A stretch of DNA of 64,000 nucleotides, taken from NCBI GenBank assembly GCA_016716085.1, contig JADJWY010000008.1:1-64000 (forward strand), read 5' to 3'. Position numbers and translations under genes: made by a program. This DNA comes from Hahellaceae bacterium. Its GTDB lineage: Bacteria; Pseudomonadota; Gammaproteobacteria; Pseudomonadales; Oleiphilaceae. Of this stretch, positions 17,444-26,917 are shown in pieces; the first letter of the stretch is position 1, and the number at the start of each line of letters is the position of its first letter. The notes below the pieces were generated by a model. That model was not told the DNA's origin and did not search any database. It saw nothing but the letters and a program-made list of their open reading frames with translations.

Positions 17444-19702
17444 TTAATTTACCGATACGAAGCGCACTGCTGATCCGGTGAAGGTTTCGCCATAGGATTG
17501 GCTGCTCACATTCAGGCTCAGCAGACCGCTGCCGCCAAAGAACCACCACCAGGGGGCTCTGACTTGCCAGGACGCGTTTTTGACCTGGCCGTCATTAACG
17601 GTACCCAGGCTTTGAGTGGTGCTGCCGGACGCCAGCGAAAAGCCGAAGGGTAGATTCAACGAAGCGTTTACGCTGTGCCCTGTCAGGTCACCGTTATTCC
17701 GAATGGCCGCCGTAACCGTAAACACACTTCCGCGTGCAACTGAGATGGGCGCTGTCAGAGTATTGCTCCAGACTGGTCCGCTCGCTACTGAAAAGCCTTC
17801 TTCCGTCGCAAGGGCAAAGGGCTCAGCACTTGCGCCGTCAAAGCTGCTGCTATAGGCATAAACTTTAACAACGGCGGGCATCGTCCCGGTTGCGGCGACT
17901 TGATGGACGTTATCGCGGATCGTCACATCAGAGTCGGTAACCGTATTCGAATTCTGGTTATAAAGGCGCAGATCCAGATCACTCAAGTTGCGGTACTGGG
18001 TGGGTGTTGAAGCGTTGTTATAGGTCACATCGCGTTCCCAGACCAGGGTTGCTTTGTCACCGTTGTACATTGTGCCCTTGTATAATTTGAAATCTCCGCT
18101 CTGGCCATTCGGTTTGACGCTGCTGCGGAAATAATCGTTGCGGTGGAAGTGCGCATGCCAGAGGTCCAGGTAACCCCAGCCGTAGGTTTTGTTCCACTCC
18201 TTGCCTGTGGTTGGACCGTCATCCGCGGTAGTTTCAGTATTGCCGTCTTCCCAGGAATCAGCAGAGTTGATCAACACCGCCTTGATGGCTTTAGGGTCCC
18301 AATTGCCACCGTCGGTCAGCAGCAAGGTTGCGGCCCCAACTTTCGGTGCCGCTGAACTGGTGCCGCCCAGATTGGAATACCCCCCGCTGTTGTTGCAGGT
18401 CATGGTATTGTTTCCGGGCGCGGCGAGATCGGGTTTCTTGCGTCCATCTTCCGTTGGCCCCCGGCTACTGGAACCCGTAATGACATCATCACTGCGTGTC
18501 ACCGTGTTCATGTCGTCCATATTAGCGACGGTCAGCGCATTGTAGTTATTGGCGGGAACCGTCATGGTATTCGTGCCGAAGCCATTGTTACCCGCTGATT
18601 TTGCCCATGAGGTGCTGAAATCAGCAACCACCCCATCGACAAACCGGGAGAAGGCATGCCAGTTATTGCCGGTCGCATTACCGTTACCCCAGCTGTAATT
18701 GATGACCTCGGGGTCGTCACCCGCAGAACGCAGCATCCAGTCAGCGCCGGCCATAGAGGTTGAATCGCTACCGGCATCGTCCACCAGAATCGCGTTCAGG
18801 CCGAATGCCAGCCCTTTGTAGGTGGTATTGGTGCTGCCGTACATGCAGGCGACACCGGTTCCGTGGTTGCCATTGTCCGTCATGTTTTCATAGAAAGTGT
18901 GGCCGCTCAGTGCTTCGTGGGTTTCCAGTACACCAGAGTCGAGCACGCCGACATCCCAGACTCCTCCATCAAAGCCTGAACTCCACCAGGTATCCGCACC
19001 GAGGGAGCTGACCTGGTTGTTCAGTTCGGGTTCACCGGGATGGTCGTAGACGACTTCAGCCACTCCGGGCAGGCGAAGGACATTTTCGAGTTGATCCGAG
19101 GGGATTTCAGCGGTCAGGGCATTCAGGGTGCTTAGACTGTCCTGAACTTTGATGCCCAAGTCCTGCAGTTGGGATATGGCTTTGATTTGTGTGGCCGCTA
19201 TACGCTCGTCGCTGTAGCGTGCAATGTCCTCGCGCATGGCTTTCATCAAGCGTTCGCGCTCCGCATTGAGCTTTGAGACCGTCGCTTTTTCATCTCCGGT
19301 AAGGTATTGCTCAAGTAATTTACTGTGCGCGATTTCCTGCTCCTGATCGGCCAGTGATTCTTTGGGCAGATACCGTTGGTAAATCGCTCGAACCCTCTCG
19401 GCCAAAGCATCGATGTCCGGCTCGTACTGGGCACGAACCTCAGTGGCAATGGCATGCTGGGGTTGCTCGCCCAGAATGATGATGACCGGCAGGGTCGGTT
19501 GTGTCTGTGCCAATTCCTTTAGCCGGGGATCCAGTGCGATAACGTCTTCAGGTAAAACAGGCGGTTTCTCCTGGGTTTGCTCAACCCGGACAAAGTCCTG
19601 CAGGAAGGCTGGGCCCGCGTTCACGCCAAAGGCCACACTTGAAATAGCAACCGCCAGTGCAGTGCGAATCAAGGGCGTCGTGTTAGGGTTAGGATGTTTC
19701 AT
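17444..19702 (-). CDS. Secreted subtilisin-family (S8) serine protease
   Basis: The 752-residue preproprotein has a signal peptide (LIRTALAVAISSVAFGVNA), a helical propeptide to about residue 230, and an S8 catalytic domain. The catalytic Asp is in VGVLDSGV (about 252), His in GNHGTGVACM (about 280), and Ser in GGTSSAAPKVG (about 451). The C-terminal 230 residues form beta-rich domains, the last ending SYGETFTGSAVRFVSVN, probably for substrate or surface contact. The protein is likely an exported degradative protease that matures by propeptide removal. It stands alone, with its own terminator. Confidence 0.9.
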   Translation of the reverse strand: MKHPNPNTTPLIRTALAVAISSVAFGVNAGPAFLQDFVRVEQTQEKPPVLPEDVIALDPRLKELAQTQPTLPVIIILGEQPQHAIATEVRAQYEPDIDALAERVRAIYQRYLPKESLADQEQEIAHSKLLEQYLTGDEKATVSKLNAERERLMKAMREDIARYSDERIAATQIKAISQLQDLGIKVQDSLSTLNALTAEIPSDQLENVLRLPGVAEVVYDHPGEPELNNQVSSLGADTWWSSGFDGGVWDVGVLDSGVLETHEALSGHTFYENMTDNGNHGTGVACMYGSTNTTYKGLAFGLNAILVDDAGSDSTSMAGADWMLRSAGDDPEVINYSWGNGNATGNNWHAFSRFVDGVVADFSTSWAKSAGNNGFGTNTMTVPANNYNALTVANMDDMNTVTRSDDVITGSSSRGPTEDGRKKPDLAAPGNNTMTCNNSGGYSNLGGTSSAAPKVGAATLLLTDGGNWDPKAIKAVLINSADSWEDGNTETTADDGPTTGKEWNKTYGWGYLDLWHAHFHRNDYFRSSVKPNGQSGDFKLYKGTMYNGDKATLVWERDVTYNNASTPTQYRNLSDLDLRLYNQNSNTVTDSDVTIRDNVHQVAATGTMPAVVKVYAYSSSFDGASAEPFALATEEGFSVASGPVWSNTLTAPISVARGSVFTVTAAIRNNGDLTGHSVNASLNLPFGFSLASGSTTQSLGTVNDGQVKNASWQVRAPWWWFFGGSGLLSLNVSSQSYGETFTGSAVRFVSVN

Positions 19703-19961
19703 GATGGTTCCTCCATTGGGTTCTTATGCTCGGATGACGTCAGGGTCAACCTGTGCAATAGCGTGCCGGAGGAGGAGATTTAGCTCAGTGGCAAATCCCG
19801 CAGAGGGAATGTGAAATATTTACGTTCTGGGGGTGACAACCCGCAATCCTCGGATATCCCGCACTTTTTCACTTCTCGTTTATACTTCTACTAATATCAT
19901 TCATTTGATCTGACACCCGAGGCAAGGGGATGCCAACGCTGTCAGAGTTCCCCAACACGGG

Positions 19962-22900
19962 GTGGAAGTTCCCTTGCAGACGTCAGTACCCGGTTACCGT
20001 ATTACCCAAGAGCTTTTTGTTGGCGAACACGTGTCGGTTTTTCGCGCCGTCAGAGATTCAGATGGTGAGTCTGTTATCCTGAAGCAGCTTACGGATGCTG
20101 CGCCGGATGCGGCGACCCTGTCGCGCTTTGTGTTCAGCGTTGAAGTCGGCAACAAGTTCGACCATCCCAACATCGTCAAGACCCTCGGCTGGATTGGCGT
20201 ACGCCACCAGGGCGAGAGACTGGAACTGGCTACGAAGGGGAATGAAACCGGCAAACCCACCATCGTGCTGCAGGACAAACAAGGGGTGGATCTGTTCGCC
20301 TACCTCAAGCAATGCCCCGAGGGGGTATTGCCACTGACGGTGTTTCTGGACATTGCTGTCCAGCTGGCTGAAGCCCTGAGTGTGATCCACTACCAGCAGG
20401 TGATTCACAAGGATCTGCACCCTGGTAATATTCTGTATTCGCCCGCCATTGGACTGGCCCAGATCACTGACTTCGGGCTGTCCTCGTTGTTATCGCGGGA
20501 ACAACCGACCCTGCAGCCGCCTGAGCGGATCGAAGGGGTCCTGGCATATATCTCGCCCGAGCAGACCGGTCGAATGAACCGGGCGCTGGACTACCGCTCC
20601 GACTTTTACACCCTGGGCTGTACTTTCTATCACCTGCTGAGCGGACATCCACCGTTCCAGGCCAGCGATGCACTGGGACTGGTTCATGCCCATATAGCCA
20701 AGCAGCAGACGCCGTTGCATCAACTGCGGGATGAGGTACCGCTCGCGCTGTCGGCGATTATCGACCGGCTGATGAATAAAACGGCTGAAGATCGCTACCA
20801 GAGCGCTCTGGGCCTTAAGAAAGACCTGGAGAAGGTGCGCAATGCCCTGGCGCAAAATAAGCCCGTCCCGGACTTTCCCTTGGGCATGGAAGACATCTCT
20901 GATCGCCTGCAGATTCCGCAAAAACTGTATGGACGGGAAAAAGAAATTGAACGCCTGTTGCAGGGTTTCTTCCAGGCGGCCGGTGGTAAACCCCGCATGT
21001 TGGCCATTGCCGGGTATTCCGGGATCGGGAAATCCGCTCTGGTACATGAAGTACACAAGCCAATCGCTGCCTATAGTGGCTTTTTCTGCGCGGGAAAATT
21101 TGACCAGTTCCAGAAAAACATTCCCTATTCAGCGTTGCAAACGGCACTCAAGGGCTGGATACAGAACACCCTGTCGTTGCCGGAAGCCAAACTGCAGGGT
21201 GTTAAAACGCAATTGCTCGACGCCCTGGGAAGTAATGCCCGAGTCCTCATCGACTTTATGCCGGACTTCGCCTGGGTCTTGGGCGAATTGCCCGCCGTGG
21301 CACAACTGGGGGCAGATGAAACCCAGAACCGATTACATCTGGTGTTCCAGCGCTTTATCAAGGAGATCACCCGGGAACATCCTCTGGTATTGTTTATCGA
21401 TGATATCCAGTGGGCAGACCGCGGTACGCTGAATCTGCTTCCGTTGTTGATGAGTGAAGAGCGCTGCCGCCTGTTGGTGTTGGTGGCCTACCGGGATAAT
21501 GAAGTTGACGATAACCACCCGGCGATGATGGCGTTACGCCAGATTCAGACCTCCGCGATCACCGCTCACACCCTTGACCGAATCACCCTGGGGCCGCTGG
21601 CCCAACCCGAAGTCGCCCGGTTGTTGGAAGATGCCTTGCATCGACCCCAGAAAGAGTTGCAGCCGCTGGTGCAACTGGTACACGCTAAAACCGCCGGTAA
21701 CCCGTTTTTTATCGGGGAATTCCTGAAAACCCTCTACACCGAAAAGCTGCTGAACTTCGACCTGCAACAGCAGCGCTGGCGCTGGGACATTGCCGCCATT
21801 GATGCCAAGGGCATTGCTGACAACGTGGTTGATCTGATGCTGGGCAAAATGGCTTTATTGCCCGTCGAAACCCAGACCATGATTCAACTGGCCGCCTGTG
21901 TGGGCAGCCGCTTTAGTCTGGAGGTGCTGGCCAAGATTGCCGAACAACCTCTGGCCACTGTCACGCGCTGTTTGTGGCCGGCCTTGCGCGATGGCCTGTT
22001 ATTACAGGATGGGGGCGACTGGTTCTTGGGGATGGTGCAGTCGCAACGGGAAACTGCTGACGATGCACCTGCCGAGGGCCCGGTCCTAACGCAATTTTCG
22101 CCCGTCTCACCGCAATGCCGCTTTCTGCATGACCGCATGCTGCAGGCCGCCTACCAATCCATGTCTTTGGCAAAGCGCCAGCAAACGCACCTTCAGGTAG
22201 GGCAACTGTTGCAGCAAGGTCAAAGTATCGACGAACTGAGTGACGAACAGTGTTTTGCAATCGTTGAGCAACTCAACCATGCCCGGCCGCTGATGTCTGA
22301 CCCGGCAGAGCTGCATCAGTTGATGCTCCTGAATTTGCGGGCTGCTCGACAAGCCAGAGCGGTGAGCGTTTGGGAGGCTGCAGCGGATTATGCCCACAAA
22401 GGCATTGCATTGTTACCTGACAATGCCTGGCAGAGTTGCTACGACAGCGCGCGGGATCTCTATCTGATTGAGGCAGAGTGTGAGTATTTAAGCGGGCACC
22501 CGGAGGTGGCGGATAAGTACTATGAAACCTTGTTTACGGAATTAACCGATGACCTGCTCAGGGCTGAAATTTGCGCGAATCGTCTTATCCAATCGATTGG
22601 GCGGGCACAATGGGTTCAAGGTATTCGCTTTGGCAAGCAAGGATTGAGCTATCTGGGCTTACCTATTCCTGCGGATGACGAACTTGAAAGTGAGTTTGAA
22701 AAAGAGAATCAGTTTTTGCTTGAGCACTCAAACGATGGCTTGATCGAAATGCACTCACTGCAGGAAATGACGGAAAAATCGCATTTAATGGCGGTTTTAC
22801 TCTATTCAAATCTTTCGACTGGGTGCCACCTCATTGGAGAGAGTCTCAGTTCGAATTATTTTGCCGTCAAGGGATGCAACCTCATATTGAAAGAGGGGCA

Positions 22901-25322
22901 GTCGGATTTAGCTGCGATGCAGTTAGGAACCTATGCCTTTTATTTGCGTAGAAATGGAATCTTGGAACTTTCTTTCAAGCAAGCACAGCAGGCAAAATTG
23001 ATTGCTGATCACTATATACCCTGTAGAGAAATCGCTAACTGTTACAACCTCTTGGCCTTAATGATTTGGTATTTAAAAGCACCGCTTGAACAATGCGTCG
23101 CCATGCACTTAAAGGGGTATGAGTTTGGCATGGAAAAGGGGGAAATAGCCCGAGCGTTGATAAGTCTTTGTAGTGCTTTGGTGCCCTTGTATTCCAAAGG
23201 AGAGTCATTAGAACTTATAAAAGAAAATGCGCTTTCTACGATCGAGTTACTCAATCGAAAGGCGGTTTTTCATCCCGCCGGCAGTTATATGTTTAACCTG
23301 GCGGACGCGTTGCTGAGTGGCAGAGTCAATGCTCATGAAGCATTAAATGATGAGGTATTTGATACTGAAACAATTCGAAAGATTCGACAGAGTATGCATT
23401 ATACCTACCTGGTTCATTATCGATCGCAATTGGCATTTTGGTGTGGTGAAGATGAGCTGGCCTACGTGTATTGCAAGGAAGTTGAATCCTTTGGAGCAAG
23501 ATTAGCCCCCGCGATTCTTTCAGTGGACCACGTCTTTTACAATGCATTGCTGTTAATAAGGCGAACCCAGCAATTTGATGAGAATGCGATATCAATACAA
23601 CGATCCATGCAAAAAATGGATGCGTATGCTGTGCTTTACCCGCCCAATTTTGAACATAAATCATTGTTATTGATGGCAGAGTTAGGGCGCCGCAAAAAAG
23701 ATTCCTTCGAGGAAACCTCTCAGCTTTACCATAGCGCCATCGAGTCGGCAAAGCGTAATGGCTTTATTCAATGCCAGGCATTGGCGTGCGAACTGTTTGC
23801 GGAGTATTGGGTAGAAAAAGGCTTTGAAACAGTTGCGGAGACGTATATTCGGGAAAGCCTCTATTTATATCGGCGTTGGGGTTGTTTGGTCAAAGTAAAC
23901 GCATTACAAGATAAATACCGCCAATTTCTTGAGTGTATTGAAACAAGACCATGGCACCATCATTCTTTGCGCGATTCTGTTGCTTCGGCGGCAAATCAAA
24001 CCTTGGATATGTCCTCTGTAATGAAGTCGGCTCAGTTAATATCCAGAGAATTGCAACTTTCAAGCCTTTCTGCACGAGTATTGGAAGTAATTATGGAGAG
24101 TGCGGGTGGTTCGTCGGCAGCACTCATTATTAATCTTGACGGTGTCCCCCATGTGGTTGCAAGGGTAAATGAAGATGGACTGCTGACGATACCTGATGTG
24201 CCGCCTCGGCTTGAGGATATAGACGGGCTGCCTATTAATATTATTCGTTATGTGCTTAATAGCGATGAAATGGTCAATGTTGGAGATGTATTAACAGACC
24301 GTCGTTTCACCAATGATCCCTATTTGTTAAAACATCAACCGCGTTCTGTACTGTGTATGCCGGTGGATTATCGCGATACCACTTTTGGTGCTCTCTATCT
24401 GGAGAATAGTCTGACGCAAGGTGCTTTTACGCCAGAAAGAATGGACGTTATCAAGCTGCTGCTGGCGCAAGCCGCCATTTCTTTTGATAACGCGCAATTG
24501 TTCAAAGAAGTGAACGAACTCAATCAAAACCTGGAGAGAAAGGTTGACCAGCGCACTGCTGAACTGAATCAAGCCGTGCGCGAGTTGCAGCTAACCAACG
24601 AAGAACTGAATGCTTTTAGTTATAGTGTTTCTCACGATTTGCGGTCACCGTTGCGAAGTATTCGCAGCTTCAGCCAAATTCTAAAAGAAGGATTTGGCTC
24701 GGCTTTGTCTGCAGAGGGTATCTCTATCGTAGACCGAATTGATCGTAACGGCAGCAAAATGCAGGATTTGATTGATGGCCTATTAGAACTATCTCGCGTG
24801 CAGCGACAGGAAATGAAAAGAGAACCGGTAAATCTGTCGCAACTGGTTGAGGAGATATTTACTGAAATGAGAAGACGGTTTCCGGATCAGCGCGTTGACA
24901 GTTCATGCACGCCTGATTGCATCGTATTTGGTGACAAACGCATGATTTATTCCGCGATTGAAAACCTGATCAGCAATGCCTGGAAGTATTCCAGTCGAAA
25001 CCCACATGCGGCGGTAGATTTCGGCGTTTTAAGCAGCCGTGCTGACGTTCTTCAAGGCGTTGGCCTGGTTCCAGAAAAGCTCGATCAAAACACCCCTATC
25101 TATTATGTGAAGGATAATGGTGCAGGATTTGATATGTCCCGCGCAGACAAACTCTTCGGAAGTTTTCAGCGGTTGCATTCAGAAAAAGAGTTTTCTGGTA
25201 CGGGCGTAGGCCTCGCAACGGTTAAACGCGTTTTTGAAAAGCATGGGGGATACGTCTGGGCTCAAGCTAAATCAGGAGAGGGTGCAATTTTCTATTTTTA
25301 TCTACCTGATCAAGGCAGGTGA
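19962..25322 (+). CDS. HstK-like hybrid: Ser/Thr kinase, AAA ATPase, GAF and histidine kinase (complete paralogue)
   Basis: The 1786-residue protein begins with a Hanks-type kinase: Lys near 40 in VILKQL, HKDLHPGN near 149, DFG near 170, and SPEQTGRMN in the activation segment. An AAA/NACHT-like ATPase follows (Walker A GYSGIGKS near 350, Walker B LFIDD near 478), then a helical-repeat region, GAF (about 1347-1513), HisKA with SHDLRSP (phospho-His 1558) and HATPase (ENLISNAW, DNGAGFD, GTGVGLATVKR). It starts at GTG 19962; no in-frame ATG lies near. It should couple Ser/Thr and His phosphorylation in the cytoplasm. Base composition falls visibly after about 22450, hinting at mosaic origin. Confidence 0.92.
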   Translation: MEVPLQTSVPGYRITQELFVGEHVSVFRAVRDSDGESVILKQLTDAAPDAATLSRFVFSVEVGNKFDHPNIVKTLGWIGVRHQGERLELATKGNETGKPTIVLQDKQGVDLFAYLKQCPEGVLPLTVFLDIAVQLAEALSVIHYQQVIHKDLHPGNILYSPAIGLAQITDFGLSSLLSREQPTLQPPERIEGVLAYISPEQTGRMNRALDYRSDFYTLGCTFYHLLSGHPPFQASDALGLVHAHIAKQQTPLHQLRDEVPLALSAIIDRLMNKTAEDRYQSALGLKKDLEKVRNALAQNKPVPDFPLGMEDISDRLQIPQKLYGREKEIERLLQGFFQAAGGKPRMLAIAGYSGIGKSALVHEVHKPIAAYSGFFCAGKFDQFQKNIPYSALQTALKGWIQNTLSLPEAKLQGVKTQLLDALGSNARVLIDFMPDFAWVLGELPAVAQLGADETQNRLHLVFQRFIKEITREHPLVLFIDDIQWADRGTLNLLPLLMSEERCRLLVLVAYRDNEVDDNHPAMMALRQIQTSAITAHTLDRITLGPLAQPEVARLLEDALHRPQKELQPLVQLVHAKTAGNPFFIGEFLKTLYTEKLLNFDLQQQRWRWDIAAIDAKGIADNVVDLMLGKMALLPVETQTMIQLAACVGSRFSLEVLAKIAEQPLATVTRCLWPALRDGLLLQDGGDWFLGMVQSQRETADDAPAEGPVLTQFSPVSPQCRFLHDRMLQAAYQSMSLAKRQQTHLQVGQLLQQGQSIDELSDEQCFAIVEQLNHARPLMSDPAELHQLMLLNLRAARQARAVSVWEAAADYAHKGIALLPDNAWQSCYDSARDLYLIEAECEYLSGHPEVADKYYETLFTELTDDLLRAEICANRLIQSIGRAQWVQGIRFGKQGLSYLGLPIPADDELESEFEKENQFLLEHSNDGLIEMHSLQEMTEKSHLMAVLLYSNLSTGCHLIGESLSSNYFAVKGCNLILKEGQSDLAAMQLGTYAFYLRRNGILELSFKQAQQAKLIADHYIPCREIANCYNLLALMIWYLKAPLEQCVAMHLKGYEFGMEKGEIARALISLCSALVPLYSKGESLELIKENALSTIELLNRKAVFHPAGSYMFNLADALLSGRVNAHEALNDEVFDTETIRKIRQSMHYTYLVHYRSQLAFWCGEDELAYVYCKEVESFGARLAPAILSVDHVFYNALLLIRRTQQFDENAISIQRSMQKMDAYAVLYPPNFEHKSLLLMAELGRRKKDSFEETSQLYHSAIESAKRNGFIQCQALACELFAEYWVEKGFETVAETYIRESLYLYRRWGCLVKVNALQDKYRQFLECIETRPWHHHSLRDSVASAANQTLDMSSVMKSAQLISRELQLSSLSARVLEVIMESAGGSSAALIINLDGVPHVVARVNEDGLLTIPDVPPRLEDIDGLPINIIRYVLNSDEMVNVGDVLTDRRFTNDPYLLKHQPRSVLCMPVDYRDTTFGALYLENSLTQGAFTPERMDVIKLLLAQAAISFDNAQLFKEVNELNQNLERKVDQRTAELNQAVRELQLTNEELNAFSYSVSHDLRSPLRSIRSFSQILKEGFGSALSAEGISIVDRIDRNGSKMQDLIDGLLELSRVQRQEMKREPVNLSQLVEEIFTEMRRRFPDQRVDSSCTPDCIVFGDKRMIYSAIENLISNAWKYSSRNPHAAVDFGVLSSRADVLQGVGLVPEKLDQNTPIYYVKDNGAGFDMSRADKLFGSFQRLHSEKEFSGTGVGLATVKRVFEKHGGYVWAQAKSGEGAIFYFYLPDQGR

Positions 25323-25374
25323 GTGTTTCTATTATTAACTCAAGACCTATATTGCTATCGAGTTCAGTGATTGT

Positions 25375-25402
25375 CCGCCCAAACTTGATCTGATTCGGGC
25401 GG
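25375..25402. terminator. Weak hairpin between convergent kinase and coiled-coil genes
   Basis: CCGCCC at 25375-25380 pairs with GGGCGG at 25397-25402 between two convergent genes. It has a long loop and no T-run, so termination is only possible. Confidence 0.25.
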
Positions 25403-25421
25403 GCACACAATGACTTTGAGA

Positions 25422-25703
25422 TTACTTCGCAAAAAACTTCTTAACTGACGCTGATAAATCGTCTGCCAGCACCTCAAAGCGTTTGGACGTCTCTTCCCAG
25501 GCGCTTTCTGCAGAGCCGATCATTTCCGCCAATTGGGCTTTGGCCTCATTCAACGAGTGTTCAAGCTTTTCGAGATGCTCGTGCGCCTCGATTTTTTTGT
25601 CTGCCACTTTGCCTTTGAGCTTGGCTTTGTATTCATCCACCTTGGCAGCGTGCTCGTCTATTTTGGCCTGTGCTTTCTCTATGTAGGCATCGCGTTTGCT
25701 CAT
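25422..25703 (-). CDS. Small coiled-coil protein of unknown function
   Basis: The 93-residue, Lys/Glu/Ala-rich protein is almost wholly predicted helix (KAQAKIDEHAAKVDEYKAKL, then HLEKLEHSLNEAKAQLAEM), with heptad-like spacing. There is no signal peptide. I chose the ATG at 25703 because AGGAG stands just upstream on the minus strand; a longer start at 25760 would cover that site. It resembles small stress-related or apolipoprotein-like coiled-coil proteins of gammaproteobacteria, but I assign no function. Confidence 0.65.
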   Translation of the reverse strand: MSKRDAYIEKAQAKIDEHAAKVDEYKAKLKGKVADKKIEAHEHLEKLEHSLNEAKAQLAEMIGSAESAWEETSKRFEVLADDLSASVKKFFAK

Positions 25704-25918
25704 TGTCCCGTTCTCCTTTTCAGATCCAACCGTTGACCTGGCAGCGACCAGGCTGCGCAAGTGTATATTTATGGTGCTATAAGATCAGATCCCGACTGAC
25801 GTTGATAGTCGTTGATGCTCAAATTGCCCAAACATTTTATCTGGATTGACGGGCATCAAGAAATTGTTAAAGCGAAATGATGCCCCCTCGAAGCCACTTG
25901 TCGACGCAAGACGACGGG

Positions 25919-26776
25919 TTACAAGCGCGCCAGCAATTCTTTTTTCTTCGCCGCAAATTCGTCTTCCGAAACGATTCCCTTATCCTTGAGTAACCCTAGT
26001 CGCTCCAATGCGGTGATCACATCCATTGCATTGCCCGTGTTGGGGGGGGATTTGTTTTCGGGCGCAGACGAAGTCTCTCTAGGGGAGTTGTGGACGACCG
26101 GAGCGGGTTCATTGAAAGTAGCGGGCGGGCTTTGGTGTTGAGCAACGCCGTTGATGCTAATCACCGGAAGGGTTGATAGGTTCACCGTTCCGAATTGACT
26201 GCTAAACAGGATGGAGCCACCCATACCCTGCTGTTGAGAGAAGCCACCAATCTGGTGGTTCAGGGTATCGTAAACCCATATATTGCCATTGGTTTCCACC
26301 GCCAGACGGCTCTGATTAGCGAAATAGGCATAGCGAACATTGTTCTGACTCCCGGTGGCAGAGGGAGGGCCAAACTCTTTCGGCCACCAGTTCAGAGTGG
26401 GATCGGGAATGAACAAGCTGCATTCGCCCTGTATGCCGCCACTGGACTGCGCCTGTTGACCCCCACCGCTTTGCTGCTGGGATTGAAAGCTGCCCTGCCG
26501 CAAGAGGCCCGGTTCCGCAGCTAGCAGATTCGAAATTTCAGAACAAAGTTCGTCTACGCTGGCCTTCAACCCATAGTTGAACATATCGCCCACCATGGTC
26601 ATGCCGCCTCTCATCCATTGACCGGAGCCTGCAAATTCCGGGTGGCTGAATTGGGCCATGCTGCCGTTGCCGTTCAACACAGCCACCATCATATGGGTGA
26701 CTGCGTCCTGGCTATATCCATAGCGTTGGGAAAGATCGTTAACGATTTCCTGGCCTCGTTGAGTTAACTGTTGCAT
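25919..26776 (-). CDS. SHOCT-domain protein of unknown function
   Basis: The 285-residue protein lacks a signal peptide. Its N-terminal 90 residues include RGQEIVNDLSQRYGYSQDAV and a glycine/methionine-rich stretch (GQWMRGGMTMVGDMFN). A Gln-rich linker and a beta-rich middle follow. The last 32 residues form a SHOCT motif (LERLGLLKDKGIVSEDEF, then KKKELL), a short C-terminal helix pair thought to mediate oligomer contacts. Role unknown. Confidence 0.75.
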   Translation of the reverse strand: MQQLTQRGQEIVNDLSQRYGYSQDAVTHMMVAVLNGNGSMAQFSHPEFAGSGQWMRGGMTMVGDMFNYGLKASVDELCSEISNLLAAEPGLLRQGSFQSQQQSGGGQQAQSSGGIQGECSLFIPDPTLNWWPKEFGPPSATGSQNNVRYAYFANQSRLAVETNGNIWVYDTLNHQIGGFSQQQGMGGSILFSSQFGTVNLSTLPVISINGVAQHQSPPATFNEPAPVVHNSPRETSSAPENKSPPNTGNAMDVITALERLGLLKDKGIVSEDEFAAKKKELLARL

Positions 26777-26917
26777 CGCACACCTGACTGTTCTACCGAA
26801 AAGGGGCGCGGACTATAGCAGAATCTCATGACACAGATAGTATGATCTTCTCTGGTCTTACCCATCGCGAGTTGTTATAAATAGCCACCATTGACCGTTC
26901 CGCAGAGACGTATTCCC

